DNA of 64,000 nucleotides from the NCBI GenBank assembly GCA_963556145.1, contig OY744461.1, positions 4,278,001 to 4,342,000 on the forward strand, written 5' to 3'. Both the position numbers and the translations under genes were made by a program. The DNA comes from Hygrocybe punicea (Eukaryota; Basidiomycota; Agaricomycetes; Agaricales; Hygrophoraceae). Shown here piece by piece: positions 12,141-22,318 of this stretch. The stretch's first letter is position 1; each line of letters starts with the position of its first letter. The notes under the pieces were generated by a model. It ran no database searches, was not told where the DNA came from, and was given only the letters and a program-made list of their open reading frames with translations.

Positions 12141-12341
12141 ATTGTCCCCTTCCTCAGGTTGTTATCCACATTCCTGCCCCAATGTCATGGTAACTTTCAT
12201 GTAGTCACCATTGTCATTTCCATGTCATTTTCATGCAGTTTTTGTGGCCATGTAAGTTTCCATAGTCATCATTACATAGATGCAAAGCAGAGAAAAAAAA
12301 TATTAGCAGTCAAAGAACCAGTCAAAGAGCAAGAAACACAA

Positions 12342-12607
12342 GGGCTTCAGCCCTCAGACGTACCTTATTTGCCTTGTCATCGTCATCCTGTGCTCCAGTG
12401 GTCTTACATTGTCATTTCCATTTGCATTCTGTTTGTGTTCCATTTGTGCCCCATTTGCATTTGTGTTTGCATGTTCATTTTCCCTTGTTGCCATCCCTTT
12501 TGTGCAGTATTCAGTGGCCATCCACTTGAACAATGACCTAGAATATATTTATCAGTAGATACCTAATTCAGACAGAGCAAAAAAAAGAGTCGCGAGGGCT
12601 GAAGCCC
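12342..12607. repeat. short-TIR repeat, possible MITE
   Basis: The 14-bp sequence GGGCTTCAGCCCTC at the left end is repeated in inverse orientation at the right end, about 266 bp apart. No clear target duplication was found. Confidence 0.35.
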
Positions 12608-12659
12608 AAGCATACTCACCTGCCATTGCATCCTCACTGCCACCACTGGCCCAGGTGTA

Positions 12660-13370
12660 AGGAGTGCCGGTGTTGGTGCCAGTGCTGTGGTGCCGGTGCC
12701 TGCATTGGCACTGGTGCTGCAGCATGGGTGTCAGTGCTTGTGCCCATGTTGGCATTGGCACTCGTACTGGTACTGGTGTGGTGCTGGTGCTGGTGAGAGA
12801 GGGGCCAGAGCAAGAGGGAAAGTGGGAGAATGGGAGAGAGGAGAAACATACCAAGTGTGGTATAGTGGGAGGGAACGAGAATAGGAGGGAGTGGGAGTGG
12901 AGAATTGGAGTGGAGGGAAAGAGAGTGTGGGAGCAGAGTGTGGGACTCACCTCAGTGACAACGGCATTTTGCAGCAATCTGTGCCTCACTCACGACAGAA
13001 ACAAGGTGTGGAGGTGAGAGTGTGTGGGGGAGCAGGGAGCAGGAAGCAGGTGTCAGTATTGGTGCCAGTGCTGTGGTGCTGGTGCTTGCATCCACATTGG
13101 CACTGGTGTCAGTGTCAGTGCTGGTGCCAGTGCTGGTGCTACTTTTGGTGCCCTAGTGCCAGTATTGGTGCTGGTACCCATGGTGGTGCTGCCATTGCTG
13201 CTGGTGCTGGCACTGGCATTGATGCTGACACTGGTGTGTTGCTAGGGACAGTGCTGCCTCAATGCTGGTATCAGTGCTGGCCTGGTGCTGGTTCCAGTTT
13301 CGGGGCTTGCACCTGCACTGGTGCTCATGCTGACATTGGTGCCAGTGCCTGTGCTGATGGTATCAGTAAG
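12660..13370. repeat. two GGTGCC/GGTGCT hexamer tracts
   Basis: Tracts at about 12660-12800 and 13045-13370, separated by purine-rich sequence (GAGAGG, GGAGTGG). Same composition as the tracts in the two hAT-like elements. No coding interpretation is supported. Confidence 0.6.
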
Positions 13371-13663
13371 AGCTAAAGGTATGTGCGTGAACTCACAAAG
13401 TACCACTCTCTGCATAAACTGGTGACCCAGTCCCAGATGACTACAGCACCTGTTGGAAAAAGCAGATGAGAGCTGGGCATGACTAAAATGGGGCAAACTC
13501 AAGACAAGAAATGGGGAAAAACATGGAGAGCATATGGTAACAAGTGACTGGCTGAGTCCCAAGAGGCAGAGGAAGAATGAGAGGTGAGGGGATGACAAGA
13601 GGCAGAGCAGGGAGCAAGATAGGAGGTCAAGTTGAACATTGACCAAATGAACACAAACCGTGG

Positions 13664-14410
13664 TACACTGTCCAGGGGTTGGGCCAGGCCAGGGCCAGGC
13701 TGTTTTTGACTGACCCTGACCCTGACCCTCTAGGGCTGAGCCATCTCAGGCTGGCCCTGGGTCAATAGGGCCAGGTCAGGGTTGGCCCTGGCCCAATGAC
13801 TATCTCAAGAATTTGTCCATACATCTCTCCATTAACAGTATTCTAACCTACATAGTTCTCATCATTAAAATCAAAATGTCCAACATATTTCTTCACAATC
13901 TCCTACAGACATACATATTGTTACAGTACAACTAAATAGTTATGAGCCATTTTGTTAGCATTTTATGCTGTTGTGGTTACTGCTGGTAGTATTAGCTTGT
14001 TCACAGACATGAGGAGCTACAGGTGATCCCAAAGGGTATGATTTAGCTCTTGCTTGTGGAATGTGGAGTTACAAACTTGCAGGGGATCTCAAAGATAAAA
14101 GGCTAAAAGGAGCTATGACTATAGGAACTAACGATATTAGCCTGCTGCTTTGTGAAACATCACAGCATGCATGGTATAATTTAATGTCTACATCATGTTT
14201 ACAAAAAAAGTGAATGTAGAATAAATTACTAGGGTAAATTAATAGCCAGTGTCTCCCCTGACATTGAAGAGGGCCAGGCCTGGGCTGACCCTAGGCCAAC
14301 CCTCAGGGCTGGCTGTTTACTGACTTGGCCCTGGCTCTTGAGTCTAGGGCTAGGGCCAGCAAATTCTGGCCCTGCCCTCTCTCAGCAAGGCTTGGCAGGA
14401 GCCTGGACCA
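13664..14410. repeat. probable non-autonomous element with GGGCCAGG subterminal repeats
   Basis: The left end TACACTGTCCAGGGG is followed by GGGCCAGG/CCTGACCC repeats to about 13800. A matching inverted cluster lies at about 14265-14410, ending near CCTGGACCA. A second left end (TTACACTGTCCAAGGG) begins near 14814. No exact target duplication was found, so the borders are provisional. The architecture (short end, then composition-biased subterminal repeats) matches the hAT-like elements in this window. Confidence 0.45.
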
Positions 14411-15020
14411 AACCACGACCAGACCATGCAAAACCACCACCCAACCAACACCAGACCAACACCAGACCACCACCAAACTACAGCTACACAACAACCTAAC
14501 CACAGCCAGGTGCTAATAAGTATTGAGCAGAAGTAAACTGGGAGCAGAAGTAAGGAAGACATCTTTCAAATAGGCAAAACTAAGTGGTAGATTTCAGAAG
14601 TAGGAATAAACAGTGAAAAATACATTTATAGTTTCGGGGCTGTGGCACCAAGGGTATTTCCATAGCAGTCATAGCAAAACCTTAATAGGCCTTATTTCCT
14701 ATAGCACTACATAGCGTTGTGCCCTCACTACATACTACTGCTAAGTATACAGTCTATAGTACCTCAGGCTAGTTGAGAGATTGCGAACAGCCCCAGAAAA
14801 TTGTAAGTCCATGGTTTACACTGTCCAAGGGCAGAGCCATGACCTTCTCAGACTTGCCCTAGGGTCGACCCTGGCCCAGCCCCAAAGGGCTGGTGAGGGC
14901 TGATTCTGATACTATGACTACACTAGGGAAGTTCCGAAGTTTGAGTCTCTGATAAAATTTAATTTCAAAGTCAGAACTCTTATTCCCTCAACCCTCTCAG
15001 CAGTGGCTTGAAGAAAACAT
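14411..15020. other. gene-free stretch with CTATAG-rich repeat
   Basis: Contains CTATAG/CATAGCA-rich sequence at about 14635-14790, similar in style to 9970-10160 and 47130-47280, and a second TTACACTGTCC end near 14814. No gene seen. Confidence 0.45.
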
Positions 15021-15707
15021 TTGCAAACAACATTGCCACAATTTTCGCCAACCCTTAATTTAGAAAGTAACCAATATATTTCTACCCCTCTCTCCCAAAT
15101 GTCACATACATTCCCCGGCTCCACTGTAATACTCAAAAACCTTTGCACACAAACTGAAAAATATTTCAGTCACCTCCCTTGCAAATGGCAGACCTCTGTA
15201 GTGGAAGCCATTCTAAAAAAAGACAAACATGTTATTCTTATAGCAGTGACAGGATCTGGCAAAACCCTGACATTTTGGATGCCTCTGTTGGCCGCTGGAG
15301 TGGTACCGGGGGTACCCTTGGGGTGCTCAGAGGATGCATACCTTGGAAAGACTAGGATAAGGGTGTCTACTACATCCAGATGTGCTACTCTCTAGATCAA
15401 CCATGGGAACTAGGTCATGTGATCCATGGTCGCTACCACTCCACCGCTATGGACAGCATTCAAATTGTATGTGCTCCTCTGAACCTTCTGGGTACAGTCA
15501 ATGTTGCCAGTCTTTCCAAACAAGGTATCCCTGCTGTATCTATTACAGCTGAGACTGCTACACCTGCAAACTTTAGAGTGAGCACTCCTGTGACATAGCC
15601 ATCACTATAATCTCAATGTACAACCCACCAGGGTATTGCCAATCTAAAATACCAGGCCATCATGACCAATATCGAGACCCTCATAAAACCTGGGGGTGGA
15701 TTTGAAT
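15021..15707 (+). pseudogene. RecQ-type DEAD-box helicase fragment
   Basis: About 15180-15300 encodes a Q-motif-like PCKWQ and a Walker A motif (AVTGSGKT), typical of RecQ-like helicases common in Agaricomycete genomes. After roughly 150 bp that do not fit the family, 15460-15590 encodes PLNLLG and a following ISAE-type segment, and 15630-15705 encodes TNIETLIKPGGGFE, all in family order. Only the first part of the helicase core is present. No DEAH box was found, and the sequence stops at a hAT-type terminus at 15708. Confidence 0.7.
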
Positions 15708-15840
15708 TAGTGTTGCCGCGACTCGACTAGTCAATAGTCGACTAGGAGAGTCACGACTTCGACTAGACTATTCATCACATTTTCACATAGTCGTAGTTGG
15801 TAGTCACAACTACCAACTACAGTCAACTTGAGTGGCGGCT
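15708..15840. mobile_element. left end of a hAT-like element
   Basis: Begins TAGTGTTGCCGCGACTCG, sharing TAGTGTTGCC with the palindromic MITEs. GACTAGTC / TAGTCGACTA subterminal repeats follow. It interrupts the helicase fragment. No right end or 8-bp duplication (ATTTGAAT expected) was found downstream, so the element is truncated or rearranged. Confidence 0.55.
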
Positions 15841-15943
15841 CAGTTGGGGTTCTCAGTACAAAAACATGCGAACGAATATATCAGTGAGGGTGAGGGTGAG
15901 GGGATAAGACGATGGTGGGTACCCACCACATTCCATCCTAAGT

Positions 15944-15999
15944 ACCTCGCGAACAACGGGGGCACGTCAATTGATGCACTCCATTTGTTTTTGCGAGGT
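15944..15999 (+). repeat. CTCGCGAA palindromic module, copy d
   Basis: ACCTCGCGAA, centre CACGTCAATTGATG, right arm TTTTGCGAGGT. Duplicated in tandem with copy e at a 101-bp period, including the flanking TGGATGGNNCTGGGGA. Confidence 0.75.
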
Positions 16000-16044
16000 T
16001 GGATGGGGCTGGGGAGTTTCCATGGGTGTCTGCGCGTGCTCACT

Positions 16045-16098
16045 ACCTCGCGAACAATGGGGGCACGTCAATTGATGTGCTCTGTGTTTTCGCGAGGT
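16045..16098 (+). repeat. CTCGCGAA palindromic module, copy e
   Basis: ACCTCGCGAA, centre CACGTCAATTGATGTG, right arm TTCGCGAGGT: a perfect 10-bp outer inverted pair. It is followed directly by the GTCGTC/GTTGCC tract. Confidence 0.8.
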
Positions 16099-16149
16099 TG
16101 GATGGCACTGGGGACGTCCCATGGGCGTCCGCCTCGTTTCTGTCATCCG

Positions 16150-16323
16150 TTTTCCCCGTCCCTGTTCCCGTGCTCACTGTCCTTGTCGTCGCCATCGTCG
16201 TCGTCCCTGTTGCCATCGTCGTCCCCATTGCCGTTGTCATCCCTGTTGCTGTTGTCGTCCCCGTTGCTGTTGTCGTCCCCGTTGCCATCATCGTCCCTGT
16301 TGCCGTTGTCCTTCTTGTCCCGG
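16150..16323. repeat. GTCGTC/GTTGCC tandem tract
   Basis: Degenerate 12- to 18-bp repeats built from GTCGTC, GTTGCC and CCCGTTGCT. The minus strand reads as Asp/Asn/Gly-rich. It abuts the LTR at 16324. Confidence 0.7.
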
Positions 16324-17108
16324 TGTAGAGGGTCCTCGACCCTCTGAGGCCGTAACATCGATATCTAGCGAATCCGGTTAAACCCGACGTCTCTAGCAAT
16401 CTACGCTCAAACCCGATGCAACCCGACGCAACCCAATGCATACCGACTAGCACGGCCGCTCACGTACCTGGTCGGTCTATCTCCTGAACTCACGGAACTT
16501 CAAATATCAAAGATAGATCTCATCGGACTGGGATCCCGACATCGGACTTGCCTTATTCACGCCTAGCGTCTCCCTTATGGGGATATAGTAAAGTATATTG
16601 CATCTTTTACGGTTTTTATATCTTCCACCCATTTTCCCTGTCATTGTCGCCTTGCAACGCTCTTCCTACTTCCCCATTTTTATTCTCCTTTGTTTCCTCT
16701 CATCGGCCGAGGACTCTCATCCGAATCTAGGTACAGAAATTTGTAGTATAAAAACGGTGCCCAAGCGCCATCTCAAAATAAGAAACCAGTTCCCCTGTTT
16801 CCTCTCTCTGAGAATTAGTCTCTCAGTAAAATCCATCGCACACATTACTCGTCGGATTCCTCAACGCTCTCCCCGTCGTTCTGCCGCCTTTATCTCTACG
16901 TCCCTCGTCACCCGACACCCAACCCGCCGTACCCGACATCATCGGCTTCGACCAGTCTCGATAGATTTCAGTAGTTTACTCAGTGGCTTCTTACCATTTA
17001 TATCCTATCATCTTACTGAAGCTTGTTAGACTATTCCTAGTCACTTCTACGCTGACCCCCACAGGCTTAGGATTATTATTCCGCAGCCACCCCGACCTCG
17101 CCTCTACA
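16324..17108 (+). mobile_element. LTR, copy 2
   Basis: 785 bp, starting TGTAGAGGGTCCTCGACC and ending CTCTACA. It is homologous to the inverted copy at 7219-8000, with almost the same length. It contains TATAAAAACGG preceded by TCGGCCGAGGACTCTC. Immediately downstream, TCTGGAGCCCACCGCAAGG could be a primer-binding site. The 4-bp flanks do not match (CCGG and TCTG), so it is either one LTR of a longer rearranged element or a recombined copy. Confidence 0.75.
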
Positions 17109-17494
17109 TCTGGAGCCCACCGCAAGGATAATTCAGTGTCATCATTCATTCATTCCATAGCCCTTCATTTCCTTTCGTCATCTCGAAACAATCCTTGCCA
17201 CAGCACTCTACACATCCGACACCCGTTGCCCAACTTCTTTACATTCGACACCCAACGTATGCTGCATAAACTGTACATTTATTTGCTGCAGCCGCGGCCG
17301 CATTTTGGAGTGACCGCGACTTGAAGATTTTGAGCAGATGAACCTATATACATGAACTATATATCCATGTCATTACTGGCGCATCTTCATATTACATTTT
17401 TTGTTTGCGAGGCGAGGCGTTTTGCACACAGGGCTCCAACTGTAAGAATTGGCCTGCACAATGTTGCCGATGCTCTCCCACTGCCCATTCAATG

Positions 17495-17547
17495 ACCTCA
17501 CAAAGCCAGGCACATGTCAATAGACATGGCTACTGCATTTTCGAGGT
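17495..17547 (+). repeat. CTCGCGAA palindromic module, copy f
   Basis: ACCTCACAAA, centre CATGTCAATAGACATG, right arm TTTTCGAGGT. Located in the left arm of the long inverted repeat. Confidence 0.65.
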
Positions 17548-18025
17548 GGATTGCGGGGTGTGGGAGGTGTCGGTAGGGTGGCCATCCGACGTTGTTGGCA
17601 CTGTCGCACTGTACTTTTTTCCTTGTCGATATTGTCTTCAACTGTGTGACCCGCATCTTCGTGAGTCGTCCACATCTTCGTCCATCCGCATCTTCGTGAG
17701 CCGTCCACGTCTCCCTGTTATCCATGTTGTCGTTAATCGTGTCATTGGTGTTTGAAAATCGTGAGTGTGAGTTTCACGTAAAACTCCGACTTTCCTAAAT
17801 GGGTACGGTAGAAGCCGGCTGCAAATTGCAACAACGAAGCGAGGACAACAACTGTCAACAAGTACGACAAACGAGGACATGAGAACGAAGGCGAGGACAG
17901 CCTGAACAACAGCATTAACGATAAGGTGGAGAATGGCAAGGACCATGACATAGGCAGAGGCAGCAGCAGTGCGACAGTGCCAACAACGTCGGCGCCCTAC
18001 CGACACCTCCCACACCCCGCAATCC

Positions 18026-18078
18026 ACCTCGAAAATGCAGTAGCCATGTCTATTGACATGTGCCTGGCTTTGCGAGGT
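18026..18078 (-). repeat. CTCGCGAA palindromic module, copy g
   Basis: Inverted counterpart of copy f in the right arm: ACCTCGAAAA, centre CATGTCTATTGACATG, right arm TTTGCGAGGT on the plus strand. Confidence 0.65.
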
Positions 18079-18839
18079 CATTGAATGGGCAGTGGGAGAA
18101 CGTCGGCACTCGGCAACATGGTGCAGCCTGCCAGGTGCAGGCCAATTCTTACAGTTGGAGCCTGTGTGCAAAACGCCTCGCCTCGCAAACAAAAAATGTA
18201 ATATGAAGATGCGCCAGTAATGACATGGATATATAGTTCATGTATATAGGTTCATCTACTCAAATCTTCAAGTCGCGGTCACTCCAAAATGCGGCCGCGG
18301 CCGCGGCAAATAAATGTACAATTTATGCAGCATACCAACGCTCCGACATCCAATCGCTAACTATCACACCATCATTTGGGTTTGATTCTATTACTATCAT
18401 CTCTTCTTTTACGACCGCAATTGTTCAGTTTCAGTAATGACTTCGAACCCGTCCTTGTACCGTTCCGACCCAACGGCTTCCGCTTTAGGAAACTTGCACA
18501 GCCACGATCCAACACTTTCGTTTTCGACTCGAACTTCGTCACATCCACCATCCACAATCGTTTATAGACCCCCAACACGCTCGGAAACCCACGCCCCATC
18601 GAATCCGGTCGAAAAACCGCGTCCGGAAAGCCCCAAAACGGCCCCAGCGACCGCGACCAACAACAACCGCGTCACTCACGAAACACAGACGAACGGAGCC
18701 ACGAAGCAGAAGGAACACGCCCACAGTGCAACGGGTTTAGCCTGTGCACCCCAGGTACGCCCATCGTCGCCGTTTCCGTGGTAACCGTGCAGAAAAACGC
18801 GTTCAAACGCGGTTTTCGACGCGTCCAACCGTATCCGCC

Positions 18840-20060
18840 CCGTTTGGCCCCCGTTTGGCCCACCGTTCTCGTCTACGGACTCGCCGTCGTCCCCAGAGGC
18901 CAGCCCGGACCTCTCCCCACCTTCGGAACTCGAGCCGTCTTCAGAAAACCGCGCCGGCGCCCAGCAAACACCGTCTTCCACGCATTCCAGCCCATCCCCC
19001 ACCGTTTCGTCCCCGTTTCGTCATCCGTCGCGTCTACGGCCTCGTCGTCGTCTCCGGATTCAAGCCCGGACCCGTCCCCAGCGTATGGACCCGCGCAGTT
19101 GCCAGAACACTACGTCACTAGCCAGCAAACTCGGTTCTCGACCAGTCCCAGCGCGTATGCCCCCGTTTCGCGTCCAAATCGCCAGCCGTCCGCGTCTATG
19201 CCCTCGCCATCGTCCCCAGACGTGCACCGTCGCACGCCCCCATCGTCTGAGCCTGCGAAGTTACCAGCAAACCGCGTCAGCGTCCCTCACGAGTCCGTGC
19301 AAACAGCCCCGCCGCGTTCGAGCCCTCAACACCGTGCTACAGCCCCACGACGACAGTCGCGAGCCCTCACGAGCCGTCTCCGCCATTATCGAGTCCCCAA
19401 CGCGTCGCCACGTCATCCCAGCTCATGCACCCGCCTATTCGACATCCCCGGCCGCTCACGCCCTCGTTGCTACCCCCACGCAGCCTCGTATGGCTTTCCG
19501 AGTCCCCACAGCACCCTTCGCGAGCCCACACGAGTCGTCTTCGCCGTTATCGACGCTCCCACACTGTGCCACGTCACCCTGCTTCGTGCCCCAGCCAACT
19601 CGACATCCCCCGCCGCTCACGCCCTCGTTGGACCTCCCCGTCGCCTCGTACAGCCTCCCAGAGCCCCACGACGCAAGTCGCGAGCCCGCACGAGCCGTAT
19701 TCGCCGATTATCGATGCCTCACGCCGTACCACGTCACCCCGACCCATGCACCCGCTTATACGACCTCCCCGGCCCCTCACGCATCCGTTGAACCACCCAA
19801 CGACTCGCACCACTTCCTAGCGTACCACAGCGTCCCTCGCAAGTCTATACCAGCCGCCTCTGCCGCTATCAACGCCTCCATGCGTGTCCCACGTCAACCC
19901 GCCCATGCCCCCGCGTACTCGACATCCCCGGCCGCTCACGCATCCGTTAAACCACCCGCCGCCTCGTACCAGTTCCCGGCACCCCATATCGTCCCTCGCG
20001 AGTCCGTACAAGTCGTCCCCACTGCCTCGAACCATCAACGCTGTGCCACGTCACCCAACA
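18840..20060. repeat. satellite-like tandem array, about 160-bp period
   Basis: C-rich, CpG-rich repeats. The anchor GTCTACGG-type sequence recurs near 18871, 19032 and 19194. The anchor CGACATCCCCGGCCGCTCAC or close variants recurs at 19440, 19601, 19761 and 19920. Periods are 159-162 bp. The unit is not a multiple of three, so successive units fall in different frames. The long open frames here follow from a T-poor composition and are not supported as genes. Confidence 0.75.
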
Positions 20061-22318
20061 GCCTACCTCCCCGTTCCACCATCCGAGGCCAACGACCACT
20101 GCGTACAACCACCCCCACGCTCTCGTTCACGCCCCCGCGCCTCTGCATGGCTCCCTACTGTCCCAAACACGTCCGCCCTCGTCTCTCGTCGTCCCACGCA
20201 AGCGGCCACGTCACCCCGTCGACTCCCACTCTCGACTCCCAGCCATCCCCGTCCTCGTCCACTCCCCTTCGACCACCTACACCCTCGACCAGCCCCACGA
20301 CGCCCCTCAAGTCCATTCGCAAGCCCAAAACGAAGCCCCCGTTGAGTTGCACCCGCGAAACTGTGACCACCGGCCGCCCAAACCCGTTCCACGACCCGAC
20401 GGACCATTGTCAAATCCCCACGCAACTATCCGCCACGAAAGCATCACGAAGACGCCACCCGTATCACCCCAATCTGCCCACGCCTCCGTTTCCCAAACAT
20501 CGCCCAATCCCGTACCCGCTTCCCTCGACCGCCCGTTTCCCGCTCCCTCGACCTTTTGCCACCTCGAACGGCCCTACGTAACCACGGCCAATCCCGCGCA
20601 GTCCCGTGTTCGCATCCGTCGCCCCAAAAACGAGTCCCTCCGCTAGTCAAGACACCCGCGTTGTCGGATCCACCACCTAGATAGCCCAGATCACGTCAAT
20701 GGCACCCGAAGCACAGACCCAACGCCCTGCATGTCCAAGCCGCCCCCGTCAGCGATCTAGCCTCATCGTCGTCGCCATATGTACCCGACGTCAGACCCCA
20801 CATCCGCCCTCCAACCCGTTCCCGTTCTCGACATATCGCCACCACCGCATTTCGACAAAGCCAACACCCGACTACGAACCCGGACGCGTTCCCGACACCC
20901 AACCGCAAGCCAGCAGCATCCGGTTCCGGTTCCGGCTCAATTCGAGCATCGGGTTCCGGTTCCGGTTTCACAACCCGTACCCGCCACCTTCGCACTCCCG
21001 TACCCACCGAACCCGACCCTACGAAAACCCCTCACCGTCCATCGGCATAAGAAATATATACATAGATAGATTAAATAAATAAAAAGAAAGATAAAATGTC
21101 AGAGATAAAAGAAAGATAAAAAGAAACACTCGTTCCCGACACACCCGGCACCCGCATAATCCACCCGATGTACCCGACACACCCGCTTATGAATCCGTCG
21201 CACCCAACGAACCCGCTTACGAACCCGACACATCCGCTTACGAACCCGCCCTACCCGCTCCCGCCCCGATGCACCATTACACTCGTTCCCACGCACCCGA
21301 CTCATCCGCTCACCCACCGACATCGATCTCCGCTCTCCGTGACCCACCCATCCCGCCACCGTTTCGACCCAGACACAATGTTCCCTGTCTCGGCTTCGAT
21401 TCCCAACCCACCCGACTTTATATTTCAGTTCCATGGGGGAGAATGCTTCCCCATGGGTCCAAGCCGGTGCTGAACCACCCAGTATGAGGCTGATATCACA
21501 TCCGTTGATGATCGCCCCCATATTAGTATTGACATATCGAACCTCCGCCGCCGTCTATTGAACCTCCGCCATCGTCTATTGAACCTCCGTTGTCGTTCAT
21601 CGAACCTCCGTCATATCGTATCGAACCTCCGTTGTCGTCATATCGAACCTCCGTTGTCGTCATATCATGTCTACAGTCGTCACCGTATCTCTATGCCCAC
21701 GTCACCAAGCTTACTGTTTTATGCTTTCCGCAACCTATGCCACCGTTTCCGCCAACCGTTGACACAGCCACCGAAGCCGCCGACCCTAAATCGACCCGAC
21801 TACATCGTCTTTGTCATCCGCCTTCGTCTCATGTCGTTTCCGCTTATGCCTTATTTGTTTCCGCTCATGCCTTCACCGTTTCCGTCACCCGCCCCCAATA
21901 CCAGTTCAAGTTTGATTTCATCCCGACTTTATTTCTATTGCTCCCCTTCCTTCCCGATCACCGACATTTATTTTCTCATCTATTTTGCGTTCTGCTCTCT
22001 ATTTGTCCCGTTGTTGTAGCTTTCCATCTCTTCTTTTATTTCCGCTCTGTTCCCTTTTCCACCCATTCTATATACTTTGTTTCCTTTTGCTCGACACCAT
22101 CTTCACCCGCTTTTGTTCTCTACTCGCCGCTCTCAGCCTCCGACCGTCCATCGAGTTCCGCTAGTCACCATCCGCTGTCCCCATTCGCGTCATCCACGTC
22201 CCACCTCATCCTGTCGAACCCGATTCCGCAACCGCCACGTTGGCCTCATCTTACATTTCCACGTCTCAAGTCCACGTAGTATCGACCAGGGATGGTCTTT
22301 ATTTAAAGTACCCTGGAG
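20061..22318. other. CpG-rich gene-free stretch with short tandem repeats
   Basis: Pro/Ser/Thr-coding open frames in several phases, judged compositional. Short repeats: CCGGTTCCGGTT runs (about 20915-20970), ACCCGCTTACGAACCCGACA-type repeats (about 21140-21260) and CACCCGACTC-type repeats to about 21330. No recognisable protein domain. Confidence 0.5.
21535..21668. repeat. minisatellite, about 21-bp unit
   Basis: About six units of GAACCTCCGTTGTCGTCAT with variants (CCGCCGTCTATT, CCATCGTCTATT). Confidence 0.8.

Larger units (their letters stand above)
17258..18335. repeat. long inverted repeat (arms about 355-370 bp)
   Basis: Left arm 17258-17611 and right arm 17967-18335 are inverted copies. 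They share ATGCTGCATAAA, CATTTTGGAGTGACCGCGAC, GGCGCATCTTCATATTAC, the palindromic module and CACTGTCGCACTG. The right arm has an extra block of about 20 bp. The 355-bp spacer is a GAC/GTC-rich tract. GCGGCCGC sites lie near the outer ends. No target duplication or transposase was seen. Confidence 0.85.

Noticed and set aside
18778..20581. Very long open frames (up to 498 codons) in the C-rich block
   Set aside because: All plus-strand phases are open because the sequence is poor in T; the ~160-bp repeat unit is not a codon multiple, so repeats fall in different frames; no domain is visible.
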